Part shown: positions 25,211 through 32,170 of the stretch, piece by piece
How positions within the stretch are numbered: position 1 is the stretch's first letter
How the letters are laid out: each line of letters starts with the position of its first letter
From: Micromonospora wenchangensis
GTDB lineage: Bacteria; Actinomycetota; Actinomycetes; Mycobacteriales; Micromonosporaceae
Assembly: GCF_002210435.1 (NCBI RefSeq)
Contig: NZ_MZMV01000070.1
Coordinates: 1-32,970 of the forward strand
Direction of reading: 5' to 3'
Length of the DNA stretch: 32,970 nucleotides
Notes under the pieces: model-generated
The model's input: the letters and a program-made list of their open reading frames with translations, nothing else
Told to the model about the DNA's origin: nothing
Databases searched by the model: none
Translations under genes and position numbers: made by a program

Positions 25211-26359
25211 CTAGAAGGCGTTGACGCCGGTGAGCGCGCGCCCGATGAGCAGCTGCTGGATCTGGCTGGTGCCCTCGTAGAGGGTGGCGACCCGGGCGTC
25301 GCGCAGGTACTTGCCGACCGGGTACTCGTCGATGTAGCCGTACCCGCCGAAGACCTGGACGGCGTTGTTGGCCGCCCGGACCGCTGCCTCGCTGGCGAAG
25401 AGCTTGGCCATCGAGGCCTCGGTGGCGAACGCCTCGCCCCGGTCCACGAGGTCGGCTACCCGCCACACCAGCAGCCGGGCGGCGGCGGTGTCCACGGCGA
25501 TGGCGGCGAGCAACTGCTGCACCAGCTGGTGCCCGGCGATCGGCTTGCCGAACTGGGTGCGCTGCCCGGCGTAGCCGACCGCCGCGTCGAGGCAGCCCTG
25601 GGCGATGCCGACGCAGCCGGCGGCCACCGACATCCGGCCCTTGGCCAGGGTGTCCAGGGCCAGCCGGAACCCGCCGCCGGCCGGGCCGAGGCGCGCCGAG
25701 TCGGGCACCCGGACGGCGTCGAAGCGCAGCTCACCGGTTGCCTGCCCGCGCAGCCCGAGCTTGCCGTGGATCTCCCTGCGGGTGAGCCCGGCGACGTTGG
25801 TGGGCACCAGGAACGCGCTGATGCCCCGGTGTCCGGGTCCGCCGGTGCGGGTGAAGAGTAGGACCACGTCGGCCACGGTGCCGTTGGTGATGAACGTCTT
25901 CGCGCCGGTGATCAGCCAGTCGCCGCCGTCGCGGGTCGCCCGGGTGGTCAGCGCGGCCGCGTCCGAGCCGCTGTCCGGTTCGGTCAGGGCGAAGCAGCCG
26001 AGCGCGGTGCCGGCGCAGAGCCGGGGCAGCCACTCGGCCCGCTGCGCGGCGGACCCGTGCGCGGCGATGGCCTTGGCGACCAGCCCGAGCGACACCGAGA
26101 CGATGCCCCGGACGGCGGAGTCGCCCCGGCCGAGCTCCTCCAGCACCAGGCAGTAGGAGAGGTGGTCGCCGCCGGATCCGCCGTCTTCCTCGGGAATGGT
26201 CAGCCCGAGGAAGCCCAGCCGGCCGAGCTTGTCCACGATCTCCGGGTCGACCGACTCGCGCCGGTCCCAGGCCGCGGCGTGCGGGACCACCTCACGGTCG
26301 ACGAACTCGGCGGCGAGCTGACGAACCGCCGCCTGCTCCGCGGAGAGCTGAAGGTCCAT
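25211..26359 (-). CDS. Acyl-CoA dehydrogenase
   Basis: 382 aa. The start is MDLQLSAEQAAVRQLAAEF. Motifs include GCFALTEPDSGSDAAA, WLITGAKTFITNG, GRMSVAAGCVGIAQGCLD, QVFGGYGYIDEYPVGKY and the catalytic Glu in ATLYEGTSQIQQ, a signature of short/branched-chain or butyryl-type enzymes. It is first in the - strand operon. The ATG at 26359 has no ribosome site; a -10-like TAGTTT ends 7 bases upstream inside the 19-bp operator, so a leaderless, TetR-blocked transcript is likely. It differs clearly in sequence from the second dehydrogenase of the operon, so they probably act on different acyl-CoAs or form a hetero-oligomer. Confidence 0.93.
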   Translation of the reverse strand: MDLQLSAEQAAVRQLAAEFVDREVVPHAAAWDRRESVDPEIVDKLGRLGFLGLTIPEEDGGSGGDHLSYCLVLEELGRGDSAVRGIVSVSLGLVAKAIAAHGSAAQRAEWLPRLCAGTALGCFALTEPDSGSDAAALTTRATRDGGDWLITGAKTFITNGTVADVVLLFTRTGGPGHRGISAFLVPTNVAGLTRREIHGKLGLRGQATGELRFDAVRVPDSARLGPAGGGFRLALDTLAKGRMSVAAGCVGIAQGCLDAAVGYAGQRTQFGKPIAGHQLVQQLLAAIAVDTAAARLLVWRVADLVDRGEAFATEASMAKLFASEAAVRAANNAVQVFGGYGYIDEYPVGKYLRDARVATLYEGTSQIQQLLIGRALTGVNAF

Positions 26360-26366
26360 GCGGCAT

Positions 26367-26385
26367 AAACTAGCGCTGCAAGTTT
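26367..26385 (-). promoter_or_regulatory. TetR-type operator at the acyl-CoA dehydrogenase promoter
   Basis: Read on the - strand: AAACTTGCAGCGCTAGTTT, an imperfect palindrome (7 of 9 pairs). An identical copy lies at 27122-27140. It contains TAGTTT, a likely -10, and lies 7 bases from the dehydrogenase ATG and 65 bases from the tetR ATG, so bound repressor could also affect tetR. Confidence 0.82.
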
Positions 26386-26450
26386 AAGTACGTCCAGACC
26401 CGGCTGTGACAGAGTTGCCGCGGACCGACGAGTGAGCGAGGGAGGCGCGG

Positions 26451-27116
26451 ATGCCCCGTCCGAGGCAGGCGCTGCTCAACCGGCAGCGGATCGTCGATGC
26501 CGCCGCCGCGCTGATCGACGCGGACGGGCTGGAGGCGTTCTCCACCCGCCGGCTCGCTGCCGAACTCGGCGTACGCGGGCCCTCGCTCTACAACCACTTC
26601 GCCACCAAGGACGAGATTCTCGACGCGGTGGCCGACAGCGTCACCGCCCAGGTGGACGTCTCCTTCTTCGGGCGCCTCGACTGGCGCGAGGCGCTGCGCC
26701 GGTGGGGGCACTCGTATCGGGCGGCACTGGCCGCGCACCCGAACATCGTGCCGTACCTGGCCCGCGGGCCGGGCCGGCGGCCGGCGGCGCTGACGATGGC
26801 CGACGCGGTCTACGGCGGGCTCGTCGCTGCCGGCTGGCCGCCCGCGCGCGCGACACACATCGGCGCGCTGATGCGCTACTTCGTGGCGGGCTCCGCGCTC
26901 GGATCGTTCGCCCGTGGCTTCGTCGAGGACCCGGGGTTGTACGGGGAGCGGTATCCGCACCTGACCCACGCGCACCGGCTCGCCGAGCATCAGCAACAGG
27001 TGGACGAGGGCGCCTTCGCGCTCGGCCTCGACGCGCTCATCCATGGGCTCTCCCGCACCTACGAGGAGCACATCGGGCCGCTACCACCCCTCCCGCCAGC
27101 CGATCCGGGGCACTAG
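26451..27116 (+). CDS. TetR-family transcriptional repressor
   Basis: 221 aa. The ATG at 26451 follows GGGAGG at 5 bases. The N-terminal HTH domain is clear: LNRQRIVDAAAALIDADG, STRRLAAELGVRGPSLYNHF and ATKDEILDAVADS (about residues 9-65). The C-terminal helical ligand domain (FGRLDWREALRRWGHSYRAA and onward) is TetR_C-like. It lies between two copies of a 19-bp palindrome, one at each flanking promoter, which is strong evidence that it controls both arms of the locus. TetR proteins of such loci usually sense an acyl-CoA or a hydrophobic substrate; the ligand here is unknown. It ends 5 bases before the second operator. Confidence 0.92.
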   Translation: MPRPRQALLNRQRIVDAAAALIDADGLEAFSTRRLAAELGVRGPSLYNHFATKDEILDAVADSVTAQVDVSFFGRLDWREALRRWGHSYRAALAAHPNIVPYLARGPGRRPAALTMADAVYGGLVAAGWPPARATHIGALMRYFVAGSALGSFARGFVEDPGLYGERYPHLTHAHRLAEHQQQVDEGAFALGLDALIHGLSRTYEEHIGPLPPLPPADPGH

Positions 27117-27121
27117 AGTCA

Positions 27122-27140
27122 AAACTTGCAGCGCTAGTTT
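27122..27140 (+). promoter_or_regulatory. TetR-type operator at the aldehyde dehydrogenase promoter
   Basis: AAACTTGCAGCGCTAGTTT on the + strand, the same 19 bases as at 26367-26385 and in the same orientation relative to the gene it precedes. The TAGTTT portion again fits a -10 box. It ends 21 bases before the aldehyde dehydrogenase ATG. Confidence 0.82.
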
Positions 27141-27161
27141 TCGACCACCGTGAGGGGCGCG

Positions 27162-28580
27162 ATGGATCTCCCACGAACCGACATCTATCTCGACGGAGCG
27201 TGGGCCGCCCCCTCCTGCGGGCAGACCATCGCGGTGCACAACCCGGCGACCGAGGAGGTGCTGGCGAGCGTGCCGGCCGGCACGGCGGCCGACGTCGACC
27301 GCGCCGTCACGGCCGCCCGCGCCGCCTTCCCGGGCTGGGCCGACACCACCCCGGCTCAGCGGTCCGCCACCCTGGACCGGCTGCACACCGCGCTGGCCGC
27401 CCGGGCTGCGATCGCCGCCGAGACGGTCGCGCTGGAGCTGGGCACCCCGCTGAAGGTCGCCACCCGGGTACAGGTCGGCCTGCCGCTGACCGTGCTGCGC
27501 AGCTACGTCGAACTGGCCGCCCGGCCGCCCGCCGAGGAGACCATCGGCAACTCGCTGGTGGTCCGCGAGCCGGTCGGCGTGGTCGGGGCGATCACCCCGT
27601 GGAACTACCCGCTGCACCAGGTGATGGCGAAGCTGGCGCCCGCGCTGGCCGCCGGGTGCACGGTGGTGCTCAAGCCCAGCGAGCTGACCCCGCTGACCGC
27701 GTACCTGCTCTTCGACGCGATCCACGAGGCCGGCTTCCCGCCCGGGGTGGTCAACCTGGTGCCCGGCACCGGCGTCGAGGTGGGTGAGGCCATCGCCGCC
27801 CACCCGGACGTCGACATGGTCTCCTTCACCGGCTCGACCGCCACCGGCCGGCGGATCTCGCACCTGGCCGCCGACCGGATCGCCCGGGTGGCGCTGGAGC
27901 TCGGCGGCAAGTCCGCGAACGTGATCCTCGACGACGCCGACCTGCCCACCGCGGTGAAGGTCGGCGTGGGCAACGCCTTCCTCAACTCCGGCCAGACCTG
28001 CACCGCCTGGACCAGGATGGTGGTGCACCGCGACCGCTACGACGAGGCGCTGAACCTGGTCGCCAAGGCCGCGGACGGCTACCGGACCGGCGACCCGTTC
28101 ACCCCGGACACCCGGCTCGGCCCGCTGGTCTCCGCGGCGCAGCGGGACAGGGTGACCGGCCACGTGACCCGGGCACTCACCGACGGCGGCCGGCTGATCG
28201 CCGGCGGCCCGGACGCGGTGCTGCCCGAGCGGGGCTGGTTCGTCGCCCCGACCGTGATCGCCGACGTCGACCCGGGCAGCGCGCTGGCCCAGGAGGAGGT
28301 CTTCGGACCGGTGCTCGCCGTCATCCCGGTCGACGACGACGAGGCAGCGGTAGCCGTCGCGAACGACTCCCGGTACGGCCTGGCCGGCGCTGTCTGGTCC
28401 GCCGACGAGCAGCGGGCGGTGCGGGTCGCCCGGCGAATCCGCACCGGAGCCGTCGACATCAACGGCGCACCGTTCAACCCGCTCGCCCCGTTCGGCGGCT
28501 ACAAGCAGTCCGGCCTCGGCCGGGAACTGGGTCGCTACGGGCTCGACGAATTCCTCCAGACCAAGGCGATCCAGCGATGA
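27162..28580 (+). CDS. NAD(P)-dependent aldehyde dehydrogenase
   Basis: 472 aa from the ATG at 27162 (MDLPRTDIYLDGAW), with GAGGGG just upstream; GTG 27150 is open but less likely. Standard ALDH motifs: oxyanion Asn in GAITPWNYPLHQ (N148), cofactor-binding KPSELTP, SFTGSTATGRRI, general base ALELGGKSAN (E246), catalytic NSGQTCTAWTR (C280), EEVFGPVLAVIPV and PFGGYKQSGLGRE. It oxidises an aldehyde to the acid (family knowledge). Being next to an alcohol dehydrogenase and under the same operator as acyl-CoA dehydrogenases, it probably completes an alcohol-to-acid route whose product feeds the - strand arm. Its last codons overlap the next gene (ATGA). Confidence 0.94.
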   Translation: MDLPRTDIYLDGAWAAPSCGQTIAVHNPATEEVLASVPAGTAADVDRAVTAARAAFPGWADTTPAQRSATLDRLHTALAARAAIAAETVALELGTPLKVATRVQVGLPLTVLRSYVELAARPPAEETIGNSLVVREPVGVVGAITPWNYPLHQVMAKLAPALAAGCTVVLKPSELTPLTAYLLFDAIHEAGFPPGVVNLVPGTGVEVGEAIAAHPDVDMVSFTGSTATGRRISHLAADRIARVALELGGKSANVILDDADLPTAVKVGVGNAFLNSGQTCTAWTRMVVHRDRYDEALNLVAKAADGYRTGDPFTPDTRLGPLVSAAQRDRVTGHVTRALTDGGRLIAGGPDAVLPERGWFVAPTVIADVDPGSALAQEEVFGPVLAVIPVDDDEAAVAVANDSRYGLAGAVWSADEQRAVRVARRIRTGAVDINGAPFNPLAPFGGYKQSGLGRELGRYGLDEFLQTKAIQR

Positions 28581-29650
28581 GGGCGCTGCTCGCCCGCGGC
28601 GTGGACCAGCCGCTGACGGTGGAGGAGGTGGAGCTGCCAGACCCCGGGCCGGGTGAGGTACGAGTGCGGGTACGGGCCGCCGGCGTCTGCCACTCGGACC
28701 TGTCCATGGTCAACGGCACGGTCGCGTCGCCGTACCCGCTGGTGCTCGGACACGAGGCGGCGGGCGAGGTGATCGAGGTCGGCCCCGGCGTCAACCGGGT
28801 CCGACCCGGCACGCACGTCGTGCTGAACTGGGCGCCGCCCTGTCGGCGGTGCTGGTACTGCGGTCGCGGCGAGCCGTGGTTCTGCGAGCGGACGGGCTCC
28901 CCCGCGACCGCCCGGGGCCGGACCTCGGACGGTTCGCCGCTGCACGTCGCCCTCGGCCTCGGCGCGCTGGCCGAGGAGGTGGTGGTGCCGCAGGAGGCGG
29001 TGATCGACGTCCCGGCGCAGCTGCCGTTCGCCACCGCGGCCCTGCTGGGCTGCGCGGTGCTCACCGGGGTCGGCGCGGTACGCCGGACCGCCCGGGTGGC
29101 GCCCGGCGACTCGGTGGCAGTGATCGGTCTCGGCGGGGTGGGCCTGTCGGTGGTCGCCGCCGCCCGGACCGCCGGCGCCGATCCGGTGCTCGCCGTCGAC
29201 GTGTCGCCCGCCAAGGCCCAACTGGCCACCGCCGCCGGGGCCACCGACTTCCTCGTCGCCGACGACGCGCTGAGCCGGGCGATCCGGGAACGCACCCACG
29301 GGCGTGGCGTCGACCACGCCCTGGAGTGCGTCGGCCGCGGCGTGACCATCCGCGCCGCCTGGCGGGCCGCCCGGCGCGGCGGGCAGGTCACCGTCGTGGG
29401 GATGGGCGCGCGGGACGACGTGGTCAGCCTGAGCGCGCTGGACATCTTCCACTCCGGGCGGACACTGCGTTCCTCGGTGTACGGCTCGTCCGACCCGGAC
29501 CAGGACCTGCCCGAGCTGGCCCGCGCCGTGCTCGACGGCACCCTGGACCCGGCCACCCTGATCACCGACCGGACCGGCCTGGACGGCGCCGCGGCGGCGT
29601 TCGACCGAATGGCCCGCGGCGAGGGAGCCCGTACCGTCGTGTTGCCCTGA
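28577..29650 (+). CDS. Zinc-dependent alcohol dehydrogenase (class III-like MDR)
   Basis: 357 aa. The ATG overlaps the aldehyde dehydrogenase stop. Catalytic zinc ligands are C38 (AGVCHSD), H59/E60 (LGHEAAGEV) and a Cys in LLGCAVLTGVGAV, the class III pattern. The structural zinc lobe has C89, C92, C95 and C103 (PCRRCWYCGRGEPWFC). The Rossmann loop is VIGLGGVGLSVVAAA. The protein is complete and ends near a normal length. It should oxidise a primary alcohol or thiol adduct with NAD(P) (family knowledge). It is the last gene of the + arm. Right of it the DNA becomes fragmentary. Confidence 0.94.
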   Translation: MRALLARGVDQPLTVEEVELPDPGPGEVRVRVRAAGVCHSDLSMVNGTVASPYPLVLGHEAAGEVIEVGPGVNRVRPGTHVVLNWAPPCRRCWYCGRGEPWFCERTGSPATARGRTSDGSPLHVALGLGALAEEVVVPQEAVIDVPAQLPFATAALLGCAVLTGVGAVRRTARVAPGDSVAVIGLGGVGLSVVAAARTAGADPVLAVDVSPAKAQLATAAGATDFLVADDALSRAIRERTHGRGVDHALECVGRGVTIRAAWRAARRGGQVTVVGMGARDDVVSLSALDIFHSGRTLRSSVYGSSDPDQDLPELARAVLDGTLDPATLITDRTGLDGAAAAFDRMARGEGARTVVLP

Positions 29651-29677
29651 CCGTCGCCGCCCGCCGCCGCGCCGGGT

Positions 29678-29773
29678 TCAGTGCAGCGCGCGGGCAAGTT
29701 CGGTACGGGACCGGATGCCGAGCCGATGGACGATGTTGCGCAGGTGGTAATCGACGGGACGAGTGTGGCCACG
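29678..29773 (-). pseudogene. C-terminal scrap of a LuxR-type HTH regulator
   Basis: The - frame ending in a TGA at 29678 reads PVDYHLRNIVHRLGIRSRTE, then LARALH. This is the recognition helix and last helix of a LuxR HTH (usual form V-x-Y/H-H-L-x-x-I-x-x-K-L-G-I-x-S-R). Only about 31 codons remain; the DNA beyond 29773 does not continue it. The gap 29774-29849 holds nothing I can name. Confidence 0.65.
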
Positions 29774-29849
29774 ACGCCATGATCACTATTCGGAGTGAGC
29801 CACAGTTAACCCTGGGCGTAACCACCAGGGCCGATACTCGCGTTGGGCA

Positions 29850-30140
29850 TCAGACCCCCGGCCGGTGCGTCTGCCAGATCGTCTGCTGGGCCAGGTAGGC
29901 GCCGGCGTGGAGGCGCACCTCGACGTCGTGGTTGAAGGGGCCGGCCGCGACGAGCTGCTCGACACGCCCGAGCGTTCTCACCGCGGCGGCCGGGGTATCA
30001 CCCGCGGCCGAGTCCGATCCGGACACGTTCATGTAGATGGTCTGGGTGCCCACGGCGGCGGCCGGCGTGGCGGGAAGGAGGGCGGTCAGGCTGAGAACGG
30101 CGGCGGCCACGGCGAACCGCACCGCCCTCCGCACATTCAC
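29850..30140 (-). CDS. Secreted beta-helix-type protein, C-terminally truncated
   Basis: 96 aa from GTG 30140, which overlaps the upstream stop (GTGA). Residues 1-29 are a signal peptide: RRAVRFAVAAAVLSLTALL and an A-T-P-A-A-A cleavage region. The mature start (QTIYMNVSGSDSAAGDTPAA, VRTLGRVEQLVAAG, EVRLHAGAYLAQQTIW) is the usual opening of right-handed parallel beta-helix proteins such as pectate-lyase-like enzymes or adhesins, which normally run to 400 residues or more. The frame stops soon after, at QTHRPGV. So the gene is a 5' remnant, cut at about 29860. Confidence 0.65.
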   Translation of the reverse strand: MNVRRAVRFAVAAAVLSLTALLPATPAAAVGTQTIYMNVSGSDSAAGDTPAAAVRTLGRVEQLVAAGPFNHDVEVRLHAGAYLAQQTIWQTHRPGV

Positions 30141-30496
30141 CTGCCAGTTCGTCGGGAGCCGGGTCGCCGACCGCTACCCGCAGACCCAGACCTGCGGGGT
30201 CGGGTCGGCTGATCAGCCGGTCCGTCGACGGCACCAGGGCTGGAGAACGACACCAAAGGCACTGCAGGACGGGAAGACTCCGGTGGCGGCCATTGCGACG
30301 CCGCGATCTGGGCCCCGGTGACCGGCAGGGTGGGCGAGATCTGGTCGAGCAAGCGCTGCCCCACGGTGGCGTCGATCTCGACGTCTGCGCTGATGCGAAC
30401 ATCGGCCGCGGTCGCCAGGTCCACGACGTCGTCGCTGGTGAACGCATCAGCTCCGAGAGTACTCAGCCGTCGCGCGAACTCCTGGACATTGATCAT
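30137..30496 (-). CDS. Hypothetical protein, operon partner of the beta-helix gene
   Basis: 119 aa from ATG 30496, with GAGG 6 bases upstream. The N-terminal half is well-formed: MINVQEFARRLSTLGADAF, TSDDVVDLATAADVRISADV, and DATVGQRLLDQISPTLPVTG. The second half is Pro/Arg/Ser-rich and low in complexity, so a frameshift near 30270 is possible. However, its stop overlaps the next start (GTGA), which favours this frame. I recognise no family. Confidence 0.45.
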   Translation of the reverse strand: MINVQEFARRLSTLGADAFTSDDVVDLATAADVRISADVEIDATVGQRLLDQISPTLPVTGAQIAASQWPPPESSRPAVPLVSFSSPGAVDGPADQPTRPRRSGSAGSGRRPGSRRTGR

Positions 30497-30522
30497 CTGC
30501 AGCCTCATCGTCGGATTGTTAA

Positions 30523-30680
30523 TCATCCACCGTAACCCTCGCTTCGGTCGGCGGATCCTGCGCCCGCCGTGCGGGCCACTGGGGCCGACAGTCGGGCTGC
30601 TGGTACGACCGCGGCAATCAGCTCGCCCAACGCGGAGGGCGGCAGTCCCGTGCCGGGCCGGTCGAGGCCATTGACGAGGT
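30523..30680 (-). pseudogene. C-terminal fragment of an unidentified gene
   Basis: The - frame reads VNGLDRPGTGLPPSALGELI, then AAVVPAARLSAPVARTAG, and stops at 30523, 27 bases before the next gene of the same strand. It appears to be the end of a gene whose upstream part was replaced by CRISPR-type DNA starting at 30684. No family recognised. Confidence 0.4.
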
Positions 30681-30683
30681 GTT

Positions 30684-30764
30684 CTGCTCCCCGCGCATGC
30701 GGGGGGTGATCCCCTTTGGAACCGTTCCGCCTGGTGGGGTGGAGCTGCTCCCCGCGCATGCGGG
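30684..30764 (+). CRISPR. Degenerate CRISPR remnant
   Basis: One near-complete repeat (30684-30712; CTGCTCCCCGCGCATGCGG through GTGATCC, one G longer than the main form), a 32-base spacer (30713-30744), then a repeat cut after its first 20 bases (30745-30764). A weakly similar block follows at about 30795-30816. The consensus is that of the array at 31636. Too decayed to be a working array. Confidence 0.7.
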
Positions 30765-30858
30765 CTCTCGCCGTCAGAAAACCAGGCTTCTTGGCCCTCT
30801 TCCGCGTATGCCGGGGCAGCCCTGTCATCCCGCGATTGGTTAACGGCCTGCGCTGCGG

Positions 30859-31256
30859 CTACTGCTCCTCGTGCTGCCAGCGCATGCTGGTGGGGCGTTG
30901 GCCGGTGGTGACGTATTCGACGACTGCGGTCCGGGCGGCGGCTGAGGCCACTCGCGCGATCTCGGCAGAGATTTCCACCAGGCCGGCGTCTGGCGACTCG
31001 TACACGGTGATGGATGCGTCGGGTTGCCGCTCGACGGCATAGCTGCCATCAGGCAGCCAGCGCACCGCCGCCGGTCGGCATCGATGTCGATGTCGATGTC
31101 GAGGGTGGGTTGGTCGTGGGTACCGACGGTGAGGGTCTGTCCGCAGCCCCCGTGCGGCATGATCGTCTCGATCTGCTCATCGAAACGACGTCCCGCCTCC
31201 TCGGCGTCGGCCAACTCAAAGGCATGGCCGTGGTAGTCGCGCAGCAGCAGCGTCAA
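30859..31256 (-). pseudogene. Imm1-like immunity protein gene with a frameshift
   Basis: It starts at TTG 31256, with GAGAGGA about 8 bases upstream. Part one reads TLLLRDYHGHAFELADAEEA, FDEQIETIMPHGG, LTVGTHDQPTLDIDIDID. One base is missing in a CGG run near 31075. The adjacent frame continues with VRWLPDGSYAVERQPDAS, VEISAEIARVASAAARTAV and VEYVTTGQRPTSMRWQHEEQ. The joined protein is about 132 residues. The ending (A-V-x-E-Y/F-x-x-T-G-Q-R-P-T-x-x-x-W) resembles Imm1-family antitoxins of polymorphic toxin systems. Assignment is by resemblance only. Its start overlaps the stop of a preceding frame (TTGA), the usual toxin-immunity coupling. Confidence 0.55.
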
Positions 31257-31339
31257 CGGGTGATCCTCTCTCCGGTGCCGGTATAGACACGGTGCCACCA
31301 CGTGGTTCCGCCGTCGCGGGTGAGAAGCTGTCCACCGCC
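31253..31339 (-). pseudogene. Possible C-terminal tail of a toxin gene
   Basis: 28 codons in the frame that ends in TGA (31253-31255), overlapping the TTG start of the Imm1-like gene, read GGGQLLTRDGGTTWWHRVYT, then GTGERITR. The composition (Trp/Thr/Gly, basic end) fits the end of a secreted toxin domain. No upstream part is recognisable, so this is a weak call supported mainly by the stop-start overlap. Confidence 0.3.
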
Positions 31340-31635
31340 TCGCCCGATGCGCGCTGGCCACGACAGCCATGACCGACAGGACCTGTCCCCACTCCGGCAC
31401 GAATGCCACTGGACCGCCGGTCAAGCGCCACGAAACAACGGCTGACGCAAGGGCCAGCCGGCCTGGAACCCGACTGGCCCATGAAACGCCGAAGCCGGGT
31501 CCGCATTGACTACCATCCGCTGTACGTCAACCGTCGGCCTCAACCACCGGAAGCAGGACCGACCCCACGAACGAGCCGCCAGCCAAAGTGAACAAAAACA
31601 GCACAGTTGATCTTTAGCGCCCCAGGTCAAGAAGT
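31340..31635. other. Intergenic stretch, possible CRISPR leader at its right end
   Basis: No gene is seen. The last ~50 bases before the first repeat (31588-31635) are clearly richer in A/T than the surroundings (AACAAAAACAGCACAGTTG), as leaders of type I-E arrays often are. That placement would mean the array is read on the + strand. Confidence 0.35.
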
Positions 31636-31846
31636 CTGTTCCCCGCGCACGCGGGGGTGATCCGTCGGTCCAGTCGATGCGGCTCGCATTGGCGTACTGC
31701 TCCCCGCGCACGGGGGGGGTGATCCGCTGGCGAACAAGGCGTATGACGCGCACATCGCTGCTCCCCGCGCACGCGGGGGTGATCCGGCCCGGAAGATGCT
31801 GCGCGATCTGTCCTTGCCCTGCTCCCCGCACACGCGGGGGTGATCC
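31636..31846 (+). CRISPR. Type I-E-like CRISPR array, 4 repeats and 3 spacers, no cas genes
   Basis: Repeats at 31636-31663, 31697-31725, 31758-31785 and 31819-31846 share the form CTGCTCCCCGCGCACGCGG then GGGTGATCC (28 bases; a CCCCGCG-CA-CGCGGGG stem), the actinobacterial I-E type. Spacers are 31664-31696 (33), 31726-31757 (32) and 31786-31818 (33). Repeat 1 has CTGTT instead of CTGCT. Repeat 2 has a G-for-C change plus one extra G in the right stem. Repeat 4 has A for G in the left stem. Spacing of 61 is exact. No cas gene lies within the window, so the array is an orphan here or depends on cas genes elsewhere. Confidence 0.93.
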
Positions 31847-32170
31847 CTGGAGCGGTGGGCCGCACGCACCGCCGCAGCCCGAGAGCTGAGCCGCCCCACC
31901 GCTTGATCGCTACGCGGTCACATCTGAGGCGAATCCCGCGACTTCGTCGACCGAGGTCCGGCTGCCTTCAACCTGCGGCCTGGCCGCCAAACTCCACTGT
32001 CCCCGGGAGCAGCCCGCACCACCATGGGTTCTGCATGTGTGGGTGACACGTAGACGGGGGCGCTCGCCCAGTGGCTGCGGGCACTGTAGCGTCGCCACGG
32101 TCTCAGTTTGATCGACGGTGTCGGCGGTGGCTGGGGCCGCCCATTGTCTGCCTTTGTGTCTGGAGGTTCG
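31847..32170. other. Intergenic stretch after the CRISPR array
   Basis: No gene is supported. The first ~33 bases (31847-31879) keep an open frame (LERWAARTAAARELS) and could be a fourth spacer whose closing repeat was lost. Nothing else recognised up to the Nudix gene. Confidence 0.4.

Noticed and set aside
22834..25224. A 796-codon + strand frame
   Set aside because: Antisense to the acyl-CoA ligase, MaoC and dehydrogenase genes; high-GC shadow.
31421..31899. Short - strand frames with repeated HPRVRGEQ or ITPACAGS peptides
   Set aside because: These are translations of the CRISPR repeats, a well-known false-gene pattern.
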